A program made the translations under genes and the position numbers. From Vibrio taketomensis (GTDB lineage: Bacteria; Pseudomonadota; Gammaproteobacteria; Enterobacterales; Vibrionaceae): 64,000 nucleotides of DNA. This document shows, in pieces, positions 27,728 through 36,499 of this stretch. The stretch is from positions 2,418,001 through 2,482,000 of the forward strand of contig NZ_AP019649.1 in assembly GCF_009938165.1 (NCBI RefSeq). Direction: 5' to 3'. The notes beneath the pieces were generated by a model that did not search any database, was not told where the DNA came from, and was given only the letters and a program-made list of their open reading frames with translations. Positions within the stretch are counted from its first letter, which is position 1. Each line of letters opens with the position of its first letter.

Positions 27728-29635
27728 ATGCCTCCGCAACAGCTTCAGCACTGGTTTAAACAAATTACGGCCAAAGGTCCTGTTTTCTCGGCCATTTTAG
27801 ATAACCAACACAACTATGTGATGGTTAATGAGCGCTATAGTGACATCGCGGCCCTGAGCTGTGAGGAGCTCGTTGGCTTAAACGACAAAACGATTTTAGG
27901 ACGTCAGCTATATCAACAGCTCAAACCCTATTATGATCTCGCCTTCAATGGCCAACATATTGAAGCTGAAATCGCTATCAAAGACGCGCATTTAGAAACC
28001 AGTCTGACTTGTACCTTTTCTCCAATCGTCATTGATGACCAAGTCGGTTATGTCGCTTTTCACGCCGTAGACACGTCAGAAAAACAGCTGTTGGTGCGTT
28101 CTCTAGAAGAATCCGAACACAAATTTTCCGCACTATCACACCTTCTTACGGACGGACTTCTTTTGGTGGAAAATGATTGCATCATTTCCGCAAACTCAGC
28201 CGCAGTGAGGTTACTTGGTTTTGAATCAAGTGATGATTTACTAGGTGAAGAGCTCTCACGTCTATTTATCGATGAAAACAGCAAAACAGTGTTTAACAAT
28301 AAGCTGTGTATTTTGCTGCATGACAACCCAATAAAATGTCTAACCGGACCTCGATGCGGGATAGAACGTAAAGTTCAACTTCAAGCGGCGCACACGACGA
28401 TACTGGGAGCCTCGTCTCAGTTGGTGTTGTTGCAAGACGCAGAAAAAACACCCAATAAAAGCAGCGGCTCAAAAATTGAAGATCTGCATATCGATACGTT
28501 AACGGGCTTGTATAACCGCCTTGGTTTTACCAAACGTCTAGAGCAAATGATTAAAAACGACACGCCGTTAATCATGCTCTATTTGGATATCGATAACTTT
28601 AAAAACATCAACGATTCACTTGGTCACCATATTGGCGACAAAGTCATTAAAGAAGTCTCTTTGCGATTAAAGCGCCTGCTGCCAGCACAAGCAGTATTGG
28701 GGCATCTTGGTGGTGATGAGTTTGGCTTGATTTTACCCGAGCCGGAAAACAGCCAAATGGCCGAAATCCTGTCCGATCGTATTATCTCTCTAATTAACCA
28801 GCCTTTTGATCTGCACCATTTCACTAAACGCCTTGCTTGTTCCATTGGCAGTGTGACTTATCCTGGTGACGGCAATGATGCGCGCATTTTGCTGCAAAAT
28901 GCGGATACCGCGATGTACGAAGCCAAAGAGCGAGGGCGCAATCGCCTGATCAAATTTAATGATCAGATGAACAAAGAAGCTCGCATGCGTTTATGGTTGG
29001 AGATAGAGCTGCAAAAAGCACTGCAACAAAATGGCTTAGAAGTTTGGTATCAACCTAAAGTCAATGCTCGGGATTTCAGCATCAATGGCGCTGAAGCTCT
29101 AGTGCGTTGGAAGCATCCTGTGGAAGGTTACATTAGCCCTGGCGCTTTTATTCCCGTAGCAGAAAAAGCGGGATTGATTGAAAACCTAGGCCGCGTCGTC
29201 ATGCGCGAGGTATTTAATACCGTTAAACGCTGGAAGATGCAGGGCATTCTGCCTGGTAGAGTCGCGATTAACTTGTCTCCCGAACAATTTGGTAACCCGC
29301 AACTGATCGATTACATGCGCAAGTTACTGCAAACCACCGAGTTAGACCCGAGTTGCATTACTTTTGAACTTACCGAAAGTGCCGTGATGAGTGACAGTGA
29401 ACACACACTACAAATGCTCAATGCGATTAAGAAATTAGGCTTTGCACTGTCTATCGATGACTTTGGTACTGGTTACTCATCACTTGCATACTTAGCACGT
29501 TTCCCTCTTGACGAACTGAAAATTGACCGCGCTTTTATTAGCGAAATTGATAGCCTGCCAAAACAAGTCACCGTCATTGAAAACATTATCAATCTCGGAA
29601 AATCACTCAATTTAACAGTGGTGGCAGAAGGGTAG
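27728..29635 (+). CDS. PAS-GGDEF-EAL protein, frameshifted near the 3' end
   Basis: A bifunctional-type c-di-GMP protein. Two PAS-like regions (about residues 10-115 and 125-220), a GGDEF domain with canonical LGGDEFGLIL but no RxxD inhibitory site, and an EAL domain with EALVRW, NLSPEQF, ELTES, DDFGTGYSSL and LKIDRAF, so both activities could be intact. Translation stops at TAG 29633 right after VVAEG, where the family continues VET. Adding one base at the G3 run (29630-29632) restores VETQQQATLLSN and QGFHFHRPQP through to the TAA at 29764-29766, about 679 residues. The shift removes the last 44 residues of the EAL barrel. Confidence 0.88.
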   Translation: MPPQQLQHWFKQITAKGPVFSAILDNQHNYVMVNERYSDIAALSCEELVGLNDKTILGRQLYQQLKPYYDLAFNGQHIEAEIAIKDAHLETSLTCTFSPIVIDDQVGYVAFHAVDTSEKQLLVRSLEESEHKFSALSHLLTDGLLLVENDCIISANSAAVRLLGFESSDDLLGEELSRLFIDENSKTVFNNKLCILLHDNPIKCLTGPRCGIERKVQLQAAHTTILGASSQLVLLQDAEKTPNKSSGSKIEDLHIDTLTGLYNRLGFTKRLEQMIKNDTPLIMLYLDIDNFKNINDSLGHHIGDKVIKEVSLRLKRLLPAQAVLGHLGGDEFGLILPEPENSQMAEILSDRIISLINQPFDLHHFTKRLACSIGSVTYPGDGNDARILLQNADTAMYEAKERGRNRLIKFNDQMNKEARMRLWLEIELQKALQQNGLEVWYQPKVNARDFSINGAEALVRWKHPVEGYISPGAFIPVAEKAGLIENLGRVVMREVFNTVKRWKMQGILPGRVAINLSPEQFGNPQLIDYMRKLLQTTELDPSCITFELTESAVMSDSEHTLQMLNAIKKLGFALSIDDFGTGYSSLAYLARFPLDELKIDRAFISEIDSLPKQVTVIENIINLGKSLNLTVVAEG

Positions 29636-29819
29636 AAACACAACAACAGGCAACGCTGCTGTCCAACCTAAACTGTAACTCGATTCAAGGCTTCCACTTC
29701 CATCGACCTCAACCAAAGCAAGAGGTAGAAGAATTGTTTGTGCAAAATCGTCGACATAAAAACTAATTTAACTTTCCAACGAAAAAATCAACATTGTTTA
29801 CTAGTTAACTAACCTAAAT

Positions 29820-29833
29820 CTGCTTTACATCAA
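29820..29833 (+). promoter_or_regulatory. FNR-like site upstream of ubiUV
   Basis: CTGCT-TTAC-ATCAA: the right half-site is perfect and the left matches 3 of 5. Its centre is about 41.5 bases before a start site implied by a TAAAAT -10-like hexamer at 29856-29861, the spacing of a class II FNR-activated promoter. E. coli ubiUV is FNR-dependent. Confidence 0.5.
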
Positions 29834-29897
29834 ATTGGCCGTTCACAATTCTTCATAAAATGCGGACAATAACAGAAGTAATAGATTTAAGTTAGCG

Positions 29898-30911
29898 ATG
29901 GAACTTTTATGTCCTGCGGGCAGCTTGCCCGCTCTAAAAACCGCTATCGATTGCGGAGCTGATGCAGTTTACATCGGCTTTAAAGACGATACTAACGCTC
30001 GCCATTTTGCCGGCCTAAACTTCAACGGCAAAAAGTTAGATAAAGCGGTGCAATACGTTCATGACAACAACAAAAAAATCCACGTAGCATTGAATACCTT
30101 TGCGCACCCGGATGGCTTTGAACGTTGGACTAACGCCGTTGATCACGCAGCAGCTGTTGGTGTTGATGCATTGATTGTCGCGGATATCGCGGTGCTTGAG
30201 TACGCATCTCGAAAATATCCAGAAATGGAGCTGCACTTGTCAGTGCAAGCGTCAGCGACTAACGTTGCAGCGATTGATTTCTACAAAAACAACTTCAACG
30301 TTAAACGTGTTGTACTGCCGCGCGTGCTGTCTATTCATCAAGTGAAACAACTGTCGCGCAACATCACCAGTGATGTAGAGCTTGAAGTGTTCGCGTTTGG
30401 TAGCCTTTGTATTATGTCAGAAGGTCGCTGTTACCTATCTTCATACATGACCGGCGAATCACCAAACACGGTTGGCGCTTGCTCTCCAGCGAAATACGTT
30501 CGTTGGCAAGAAACCCCGCAAGGTTTAGAAACGCGTTTAAATGACATTCTCATTGACCGTTACAGTGACGGCGAAAACACCGGTTACCCAACCCTGTGTA
30601 AAGGCCGCTTTATGGCGAATATCGATGGCGAGACAAAACGCTACCATGCGTTAGAAGAACCTACGAGCCTAAACACCCTATCGCTACTGCCAGAGCTTTT
30701 TGCCGCAAATGTTGCGTCAGTGAAAATTGAAGGTCGCCAACGCAGCCCTGCTTATGTAGAGCAAGTCACTCGTACTTGGCGCGCAGCAATTGACCGTTAC
30801 CAAACTAATCCTGAAGCTTATCAAGTTGAAGCGGCTTGGGATGCGGCATTGGCGAATGTCTCTGAAGGCACACAAACTACACTCGGCGCTTACCACCGTA
30901 AATGGCAATAA
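29898..30911 (+). CDS. ubiU: Ubiquinone biosynthesis protein UbiU (U32 family)
   Basis: A 337-residue member of the U32 peptidase-like family, the UbiU (YhbU) subgroup. With UbiV it carries out oxygen-independent hydroxylations in ubiquinone synthesis, using prephenate in place of O2 in E. coli. The four iron-sulfur cysteines are visible: two in FGSLCIMSEGRC, one in VGACSPAKY and one in TLCKGRF. The N terminus MELLCPAGSLPALKTAIDCGADAVYIGF is diagnostic. It is the first gene of an operon with ubiV, 19 bp downstream. Confidence 0.94.
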   Translation: MELLCPAGSLPALKTAIDCGADAVYIGFKDDTNARHFAGLNFNGKKLDKAVQYVHDNNKKIHVALNTFAHPDGFERWTNAVDHAAAVGVDALIVADIAVLEYASRKYPEMELHLSVQASATNVAAIDFYKNNFNVKRVVLPRVLSIHQVKQLSRNITSDVELEVFAFGSLCIMSEGRCYLSSYMTGESPNTVGACSPAKYVRWQETPQGLETRLNDILIDRYSDGENTGYPTLCKGRFMANIDGETKRYHALEEPTSLNTLSLLPELFAANVASVKIEGRQRSPAYVEQVTRTWRAAIDRYQTNPEAYQVEAAWDAALANVSEGTQTTLGAYHRKWQ

Positions 30912-30930
30912 TCCGTTAGGAAGAAATTGA

Positions 30931-31806
30931 ATGAAATACGCACTTGGCCCATTGCTTTATTTCTGGCCAAAACAAGATATCGAAAGTTTCTATCAACAAG
31001 CAACGCAAAGCTCTGCTGATATCATTTACCTCGGTGAAACGGTTTGTTCAAAACGTCGTGAGATGAAACCTGCTCATTGGTTTGATATTGCCAAAGAGCT
31101 CGCAGATAGCGGTAAGCAAGTGGTGCTTTCTACGATGGCACTGCTCGAAGCGCCAAGTGAAGTCAATATCATGAAAAAGTACATTGATAATGGTGATTTC
31201 ACGATTGAAGCGAACGATGTTTCTGCCGTGCAATTGGCATTTGAGAACAAAGTACCTTTCGTGGTTGGCCCTGCGATCAACACTTATAACGCTCACACTC
31301 TCAACCTATTCCTTAAACAAGGCATGGTGCGTTGGTGTATGCCGGTAGAACTGTCACGTGAGTGGTTGAGCAATGTACTGATTCAATGTGAAGAGCTTGG
31401 TATTCGCAATAAGTTTGAGGTAGAGGTCTTTAGCCACGGTTACCTGCCCCTGGCCTACTCTGCGCGCTGCTTTACGGCCCGTGCAGAAAACCGCGCCAAA
31501 GACGACTGTGAAACTTGCTGTATTAAATACCCAACAGGTATTCAAGTAAAAAGCCAAGAAGGCCAGGAAGTGTTTAACCTCAATGGTATTCAGACTCAGT
31601 CTGGCTATTGCTACAACTTAGTAAACGACCTACCAAGCATGCAAGGTCTGGTCGACGTTGTGCGCCTGAGCCCACTGGGTTTAGACACCTTCTCTGAACT
31701 GAACCGTTTCCGTGCCAATGAGCAAGGTCAAAACCCAATTCAGATTGCCGATCGTCAATGTAATGGCTACTGGCACCGTCTAGCCGGTCTGGAAATTCAG
31801 TCATAA
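30931..31806 (+). CDS. ubiV: Ubiquinone biosynthesis protein UbiV (U32 family)
   Basis: A 291-residue partner of UbiU. N-terminal YALGPLLYFWPKQDIESFY, ETVCSKRREMK with the first cluster cysteine, and the others in ARCFTARAENRAKDDCETCC fit the 4Fe-4S ligand set of E. coli UbiV (YhbV). It lacks the extra C-terminal domain of collagenase-like U32 proteins, as expected. Start ATG at 30931 with TTAGGAAG upstream. A strong terminator follows the stop by about 20 bp, closing ubiUV. Confidence 0.93.
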   Translation: MKYALGPLLYFWPKQDIESFYQQATQSSADIIYLGETVCSKRREMKPAHWFDIAKELADSGKQVVLSTMALLEAPSEVNIMKKYIDNGDFTIEANDVSAVQLAFENKVPFVVGPAINTYNAHTLNLFLKQGMVRWCMPVELSREWLSNVLIQCEELGIRNKFEVEVFSHGYLPLAYSARCFTARAENRAKDDCETCCIKYPTGIQVKSQEGQEVFNLNGIQTQSGYCYNLVNDLPSMQGLVDVVRLSPLGLDTFSELNRFRANEQGQNPIQIADRQCNGYWHRLAGLEIQS

Positions 31807-31827
31807 GCTTACGCTTATTCGATAAAA

Positions 31828-31851
31828 GCCAACCTTCGGGTTGGTTTTTTT
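31828..31851 (+). terminator. ubiUV terminator
   Basis: GCCAACC-TTCG-GGTTGG hairpin with the stable TTCG tetraloop, then T7. Confidence 0.93.
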
Positions 31852-31911
31852 ATCTCAATTCTCATTTCACACGCTTCATCACCAACAAATATGGAAACTC
31901 TCTACCAAACA

Positions 31912-31927
31912 AAGCAAACGTTTGCAT
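31912..31927 (+). promoter_or_regulatory. PurR-type operator upstream of the nucleotidase gene
   Basis: AAGCAAACGTTTGCAT matches the 16-base PurR consensus ANGCAANCGNTTNCNT at every specified position, and its core GCAAACGTTTGC is a perfect palindrome. It lies about 90 bp before the nucleotidase ATG, upstream of a TATAGT -10-like hexamer at 31970. Other LacI/GalR-family regulators bind similar sequences. Confidence 0.6.
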
Positions 31928-31933
31928 TTTATT

Positions 31934-31958
31934 GTGAGTTTACTCACTAATTGAGTAA
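31934..31958. promoter_or_regulatory. Overlapping inverted repeats in the nucleotidase promoter
   Basis: GTGAG-TTTA-CTCAC (31934-31947) overlaps a second perfect repeat, TTACTCA-CTAAT-TGAGTAA (31940-31958). Only one could form as a hairpin at a time. They could alternatively be a DNA operator next to the PurR-type box. The regulator is unknown. Confidence 0.4.
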
Positions 31959-32014
31959 GACCGCTTGTTTATAGTCTGCGCCATTCCCTTTCCAACAACA
32001 TATTTTGGTTACAG

Positions 32015-33580
32015 ATGACGACACTAACAAAAACTCGCCTTGCACTTTCTCTCGGCGCCCTATTAATGGCTGGCTCTTTTAGCGCAAATGCTGAAGTAAA
32101 AGAGATCACACTACTCCATACCAATGATATTGAAAGTGTTTACGAACCTGTTGACGCTTTCTGGAACCCAGATATTACTCGCATTGGTGGTATCCCTTAC
32201 CTTGCTTCACTGATTAAAGACGTTCGAGCGGAGGAGGAAACGAGCTTCCTGTTTGATGCTGGTGATATCTTTACAGGCTCTCTATCAAAGAAGACTCAAG
32301 GTAAATTGGCGTTCGACCTATATAGCGCTATGGGCTATGACGCGATCACTTTAGGCAACCATGAATTTGAATACGGCTGGAAAACGCTAAAAGAAACCAT
32401 GCCACGCGCAGCCTACCCAGTGCTCAATGCCAATATCAAATTTGAGCAAAACGATGCACCATTTGCCCAGCCATACACTATCGTTGAGCGCGATGGTGTG
32501 CGTATCGGTGTGGTTGGCGTGATGGGCATCGATGCCTTCTACAACACGATGTGGAAAGGTAACCGTAAGGGTTTGACTATCGATGATCCTATTGCTGTTA
32601 CTCAGTTCTGGGTGGATAAAATCCATGATGAAGTCGACATGGTCGTGGTACTGACCCACCAAAACAAAACAGCACCAATGCAAACGGACAAAGAAGCCGA
32701 TCCGGAAGTACAACGCGGTTTTGATGAAGACTACGCAATGGCAGGCAAACTAAAGAACGTGGATGTCATCTTTGGTGGTCACTCAGATCACGGATTGTGG
32801 AAACCCGTTGTGCACCCGGAAACAGGTACTGTGGTTGGCCTAACGTTTGGTCAAGGAAAATACCTCGGTTATACCAAGTTTGAAGTCGATACTAACAGCA
32901 ACTCAGTTAAATTCCTCAACGGTAAACTGATTCCGGTTGAAGCTGACAAACTGACTCGTGATGAGAAAACAGGTGCGCTTGTTGATCAGGCTCGTCAGCA
33001 ATACCCAGAGTTAAACCAAACTATCGCGACTATTGATGATACTGCTTTCCGTCGTTACTACCGCGAATCAAATATCGGCAACTTAGTCGCCGACATGATG
33101 CGCGATGCAGGTAAAGCGGATATCGCCATGATGAGCTCTGGTAGTATTCGCGTCGATTTAAACCAAGGTGATGTCACTTTGGAAAATGTAATGAACGTGT
33201 TCCCGTTTACCGATAAACTTGCCGTGGTTTCAATCAACGGCAAGCAAGTGAAACAGTTATTGGAATACAGCTACACCTTGCCATATGGTTTGGCACAATT
33301 CTCAGGCATCGAAGCAACATACGACAGCACAAAACCAGAAAACCAACGCTTAATCAGCCTGAAAATTAACGGTGAAGCTGTTGATGACAATCGCCAATAC
33401 AGCGTTGCTACCTATTCTTACGCAGCGAGCGGCGGCGACGGCTACCACGTCTTTGCAGAAGGTAAAGCGTTGTCGCAAGGTGAACCTGTCATGCAAGTGT
33501 TGATTGAACAATTTGAACAGCGTAAGAACATCACAGTGCCAAAACTTGGTCGCCAAGTCGATATCAGCCGCCAAGAATAA
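32015..33580 (+). CDS. Secreted 5'-nucleotidase / metallophosphatase
   Basis: A 521-residue periplasmic or exported enzyme with a Sec signal peptide (cleavage likely after SFSANA, about residue 26). The N-terminal metallophosphoesterase domain carries LLHTNDIES, FDAGDIFTGS, TLGNHEFEYG and FGGHSDHG metal ligands and catalytic residues. The C-terminal 5'-nucleotidase domain starts near residue 330 and has SNIGNLVADMMRDAG and YSYAASGGDGYHVF. It should dephosphorylate nucleotides so that nucleosides can be imported. It is UshA-like in architecture, but NDIES in place of the usual NDHHG argues against strict orthology with UshA, so no symbol is given. A PurR-type box precedes it; a zinc-ribbon gene follows by 19 bp. 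Confidence 0.9.
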   Translation: MTTLTKTRLALSLGALLMAGSFSANAEVKEITLLHTNDIESVYEPVDAFWNPDITRIGGIPYLASLIKDVRAEEETSFLFDAGDIFTGSLSKKTQGKLAFDLYSAMGYDAITLGNHEFEYGWKTLKETMPRAAYPVLNANIKFEQNDAPFAQPYTIVERDGVRIGVVGVMGIDAFYNTMWKGNRKGLTIDDPIAVTQFWVDKIHDEVDMVVVLTHQNKTAPMQTDKEADPEVQRGFDEDYAMAGKLKNVDVIFGGHSDHGLWKPVVHPETGTVVGLTFGQGKYLGYTKFEVDTNSNSVKFLNGKLIPVEADKLTRDEKTGALVDQARQQYPELNQTIATIDDTAFRRYYRESNIGNLVADMMRDAGKADIAMMSSGSIRVDLNQGDVTLENVMNVFPFTDKLAVVSINGKQVKQLLEYSYTLPYGLAQFSGIEATYDSTKPENQRLISLKINGEAVDDNRQYSVATYSYAASGGDGYHVFAEGKALSQGEPVMQVLIEQFEQRKNITVPKLGRQVDISRQE

Positions 33581-33599
33581 TAGATAGAGATAATAAGCC

Positions 33600-35069
33600 T
33601 TGTCTTTTCGACAGAACTATAACGGTTGTAAAACGTTTGGTTGCCGCAATTGCGGCAACCCAAATAAAGACCTATACCACCTATCAGAACGGCTTGGCTA
33701 TCCAGCATGGCACTGCGATTTATGCGGTGCCTATCCCCCCGAATTACTCGATGCGCCTATCCTCGCTTTGGCAAAACAGATTCAGCAACGCCATTACCTA
33801 AGTTACCTAGGCCAAAGCTGTACCTGTATTGATACTTCTTGGCTGCGTTATGGGCGCACACCTTCAGGTAGTCAGCGAATGCAATGCCGAAGCTGCACCG
33901 CAGTTGTTACTTTGCCGAATGCGACTTTACTGGGAAATCGACTCCAACCTTGGTTGTCTGCGCTGGTGACTGGCGTCAAACCACAACGGCTACAGCAAGA
34001 GCTTGGTCTCACCAACAAGGTATTTAACCAGCATATCGAACAGCTATGCCAATTACTTAATTGCTACACACACCATATCGAGCAACAAGCATTCGCTGTA
34101 TCTAACCATTTCAACCTGTACAGTTTTTCTCACACTCAAGCCTGTCGTTCAGGGTTACGTCTATCAGCAACACCATCACAAGCAGCCTACTTATGGACGC
34201 TCACCACCATTGATAGCCAGACAGGCTATGTGTATCTCATCTCTGACAATGCCCTGCAAAATGAGCTCACTGCTGACTATATTCATCAGCCATGGCTGAA
34301 CTGCAGTCAATATCAAGCCAAAGAAAAAGAAGTCTCGGCGGGAGATGAAGCGGATGTGTTGTTACGAGCAGAAAAAACCTATCAAAAGATTTTGGCTCGT
34401 AGCCAATTTGATCAAATCGGTTACTGCCACCCAACGCATAGCCAACTTAAGCTTGGCAAGAGCAATCAAAATGCCCTTCTGCGTCCGGTATATGCAGCGC
34501 ATGCACATATGCAAAATCTCTATCAGCACTTTCCAAAATCAGTAAAAATCGATTGGTTGCTTGAACATGAAAGCTTTATTCGAGGAGCGGCGATAACGTC
34601 ATTTAGTGAGAGCGTTGCAAATGGCACGACCGATCTCTATTACTACCACTATTCGCTCAACTGCGAGCCTGAAAACTCCCTCAATGAAAAACGTACCATC
34701 AGTTGGTGGAATGAAAAATGGCACAAGATTCAGCTATGGGATGAACGGAGGTTACATCAAGTCGGTTTAGGCATTTTAACCGCCACCAGCGAAGAACAGC
34801 CCGAAAAGCTGCGCCAACGGTTACCCAAACATCTCGATATAAGCGAGCATTTCTGGCTGCAATTTGAAGATTGGCTTCCGGCTCAATACACACATAAGCT
34901 CAGTGTCACTCGCATACAGCAATGGCAGACCCTCTATCGTTATTTGCATAACTTTGTCTTAACTGACAAACCAAGAATAGCGGTTTCAAACCCAGCTTCA
35001 CTGCATTCCATTGCCGCTATGGTCACGGAACTCAATGCTAATTTTGTGGCAAATAGCAAAACGGGGTAA
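33600..35069 (+). CDS. Double zinc-ribbon protein with transposase-like architecture
   Basis: A 489-residue protein of unknown function. The start is a TTG at 33600; an in-frame stop lies just upstream and the next Met is residue 94. Two zinc ribbons: C15-x2-C18 with C39-x2-C42, and C74/C76 with C96-x2-C99. The second (RYGRTPSGSQRMQCRSC) resembles the InsA-type zinc finger of transposases. A helix-turn-helix-like stretch follows (VKPQRLQQELGLTNKVFNQHI, about 127-147), then a segment like an RNase-H fold (YLWTLTTIDSQTGYVYLIS, about 197-215) without an obvious complete DDE triad. No terminal repeats or target duplications flank it. It starts 19 bp after the nucleotidase gene, so it is probably cotranscribed. 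Confidence 0.75.
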   Translation: MSFRQNYNGCKTFGCRNCGNPNKDLYHLSERLGYPAWHCDLCGAYPPELLDAPILALAKQIQQRHYLSYLGQSCTCIDTSWLRYGRTPSGSQRMQCRSCTAVVTLPNATLLGNRLQPWLSALVTGVKPQRLQQELGLTNKVFNQHIEQLCQLLNCYTHHIEQQAFAVSNHFNLYSFSHTQACRSGLRLSATPSQAAYLWTLTTIDSQTGYVYLISDNALQNELTADYIHQPWLNCSQYQAKEKEVSAGDEADVLLRAEKTYQKILARSQFDQIGYCHPTHSQLKLGKSNQNALLRPVYAAHAHMQNLYQHFPKSVKIDWLLEHESFIRGAAITSFSESVANGTTDLYYYHYSLNCEPENSLNEKRTISWWNEKWHKIQLWDERRLHQVGLGILTATSEEQPEKLRQRLPKHLDISEHFWLQFEDWLPAQYTHKLSVTRIQQWQTLYRYLHNFVLTDKPRIAVSNPASLHSIAAMVTELNANFVANSKTG

Positions 35070-35084
35070 GCAAGCTCACCCCGT
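35061..35084. terminator. Hairpin between the zinc-ribbon and MATE genes
   Basis: ACGGGGT / ACCCCGT, 7 bp, overlapping the stop of the zinc-ribbon gene and lying 11 bp past the convergent MATE gene. T-rich bases follow on both strands but no clean T-run. Confidence 0.55.
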
Positions 35085-35094
35085 CTGATGCATT

Positions 35095-36438
35095 TTAGTG
35101 TGCCAATGTCATTGGCTGAGTTGGCGGCAAAATCATACGTTTCACATCACGCCATAACATCCATGCTACCACTAAGCTCAACGCCACGTTCGACAGCGGG
35201 TAAGCAATCCAGATCCCCGGAACACCCATCAGCTTTGGCATAATGAACAAAAATGGCAATTGGATCACCATGTTCCCTACGGTAACGAACATTGCTTTGC
35301 TGCCCTTATTAATTGATTGATAGTAAGCGCCTGCCACCACCAAGAAACCATCTAAGAACATCGCAAACATATGCAGGCGAATACCAATCACGGCGTTATC
35401 CATTAATTTGGCATCGGTTGAGTTAAATACCGAGACAAACTCGCGTGGGAAGATATTGAGCAAGATGACAAACGCTAAGCCGCCAAGCACCGCACTGCCC
35501 ATCGCCACGCCTAATAGCTTGCGAATATTATCTTGGTTACGCGCACCGTGGTTATAGCTCACTAGCGGTTGCATGCCATTCGCGATCCCTTCTACGACTA
35601 AGTAGTAAACGGTCACGATGTAACCCAGAATGGCATAGGCTCCAATCAATACTGAACTACCGTAATCGGCAAACAGACTGTTGTGCAATGCAACCATCAT
35701 CGAACCGTAGGCATACATAAAGAAGCTTGAAACACCAATCGCCGCAATCTGTGGTACTTCATTAAACTGCAAGCGCAAGTCGCTCACACGCAGACGCATC
35801 TTCGCTTTGCTTGAGAAGAAGTAAGCAACCCCGAGAGTCGTCACGACCATCTGTGCCAGAGCCGTTGCGATCGCCGCACCTTTTAGTTCCCAACCAAGGT
35901 GTGCGATAAACACATAATCGAGAACAATGTTCACCAGCGCGCCAATGACCATTAAAAGTGTGGCTAGATTCGGGCTATCGTCATTACGCAATAAAAATGG
36001 TGCCGCAATGGACCCCAATGAAAATACACAGGCAAAAATCAAAATATGCAGATATTGCGAACCCAACGCTAAGACTCGCCCTTCTGCGCCTTGCCACAAC
36101 AAGAAGCTGTCGGCAAAGTTATACAGAACAAATGACACAATGGGTGCTAAAACAGCGAGCAATAGTAATCCTGTCGCTAACGTTGCTCGTGCGCCTTGCT
36201 GATTGCCCTCACCTTGCTTAATCGAAGCCAATGCGCCTGTGCCCACACCCACCAGCATACCAATACCAAGAATCGAGCCAATCACTGGCCACGCAACGTT
36301 AATGCCCGCTAGACCTTCAGCACCGACATAGCGACCAATAAAAATGCCATCGACCACCTGATAGAGGCCATTCACTAACATTGCAGCTACCGTTGGAATA
36401 GCATAACGCCAAAACTGTTTATAAATAGATACTTGCAT
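35095..36438 (-). CDS. MATE-family efflux transporter
   Basis: A 447-residue inner-membrane multidrug or toxin exporter with about twelve transmembrane helices. It has the MATE fold features: PTVAAMLVNGLYQVVDGIFIGRYVGAEG in the first helix pair, a related ALYQSIN-type repeat in the second half (AGAYYQSINKGSKAMFV), and GMQPLVSYNHGARN. It belongs with the DinF/MepA-like group rather than the NorM Na+ pumps, as judged by eye. The start ATG at 36438 (with TTGGTGAAAAG upstream) is preferred over 36477. It lies downstream of a MarR gene on the same strand, and a palindromic operator (36470-36484) sits in the gap. Confidence 0.88.
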   Translation of the reverse strand: MQVSIYKQFWRYAIPTVAAMLVNGLYQVVDGIFIGRYVGAEGLAGINVAWPVIGSILGIGMLVGVGTGALASIKQGEGNQQGARATLATGLLLLAVLAPIVSFVLYNFADSFLLWQGAEGRVLALGSQYLHILIFACVFSLGSIAAPFLLRNDDSPNLATLLMVIGALVNIVLDYVFIAHLGWELKGAAIATALAQMVVTTLGVAYFFSSKAKMRLRVSDLRLQFNEVPQIAAIGVSSFFMYAYGSMMVALHNSLFADYGSSVLIGAYAILGYIVTVYYLVVEGIANGMQPLVSYNHGARNQDNIRKLLGVAMGSAVLGGLAFVILLNIFPREFVSVFNSTDAKLMDNAVIGIRLHMFAMFLDGFLVVAGAYYQSINKGSKAMFVTVGNMVIQLPFLFIMPKLMGVPGIWIAYPLSNVALSLVVAWMLWRDVKRMILPPTQPMTLAH

Positions 36439-36469
36439 CTTTTCACCAAGCAAAAGTGCTCTCGCACTG

Positions 36470-36484
36470 GTTAGCAAAGCTAAC
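36470..36484 (-). promoter_or_regulatory. Putative MarR operator before the MATE gene
   Basis: GTTAGC-AAA-GCTAAC, a perfect palindrome with a 3-bp spacer, 32 bp upstream of the MATE start. The same half-sites and spacing occur before the marR gene itself (36925-36947). Confidence 0.7.
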
Positions 36485-36499
36485 TAAATTGATAAATTT

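Noticed and set aside
33600..35069. Active insertion sequence
   Set aside because: No terminal inverted repeats or target-site duplication are visible, the gene is embedded in an operon, and a complete DDE motif was not found.
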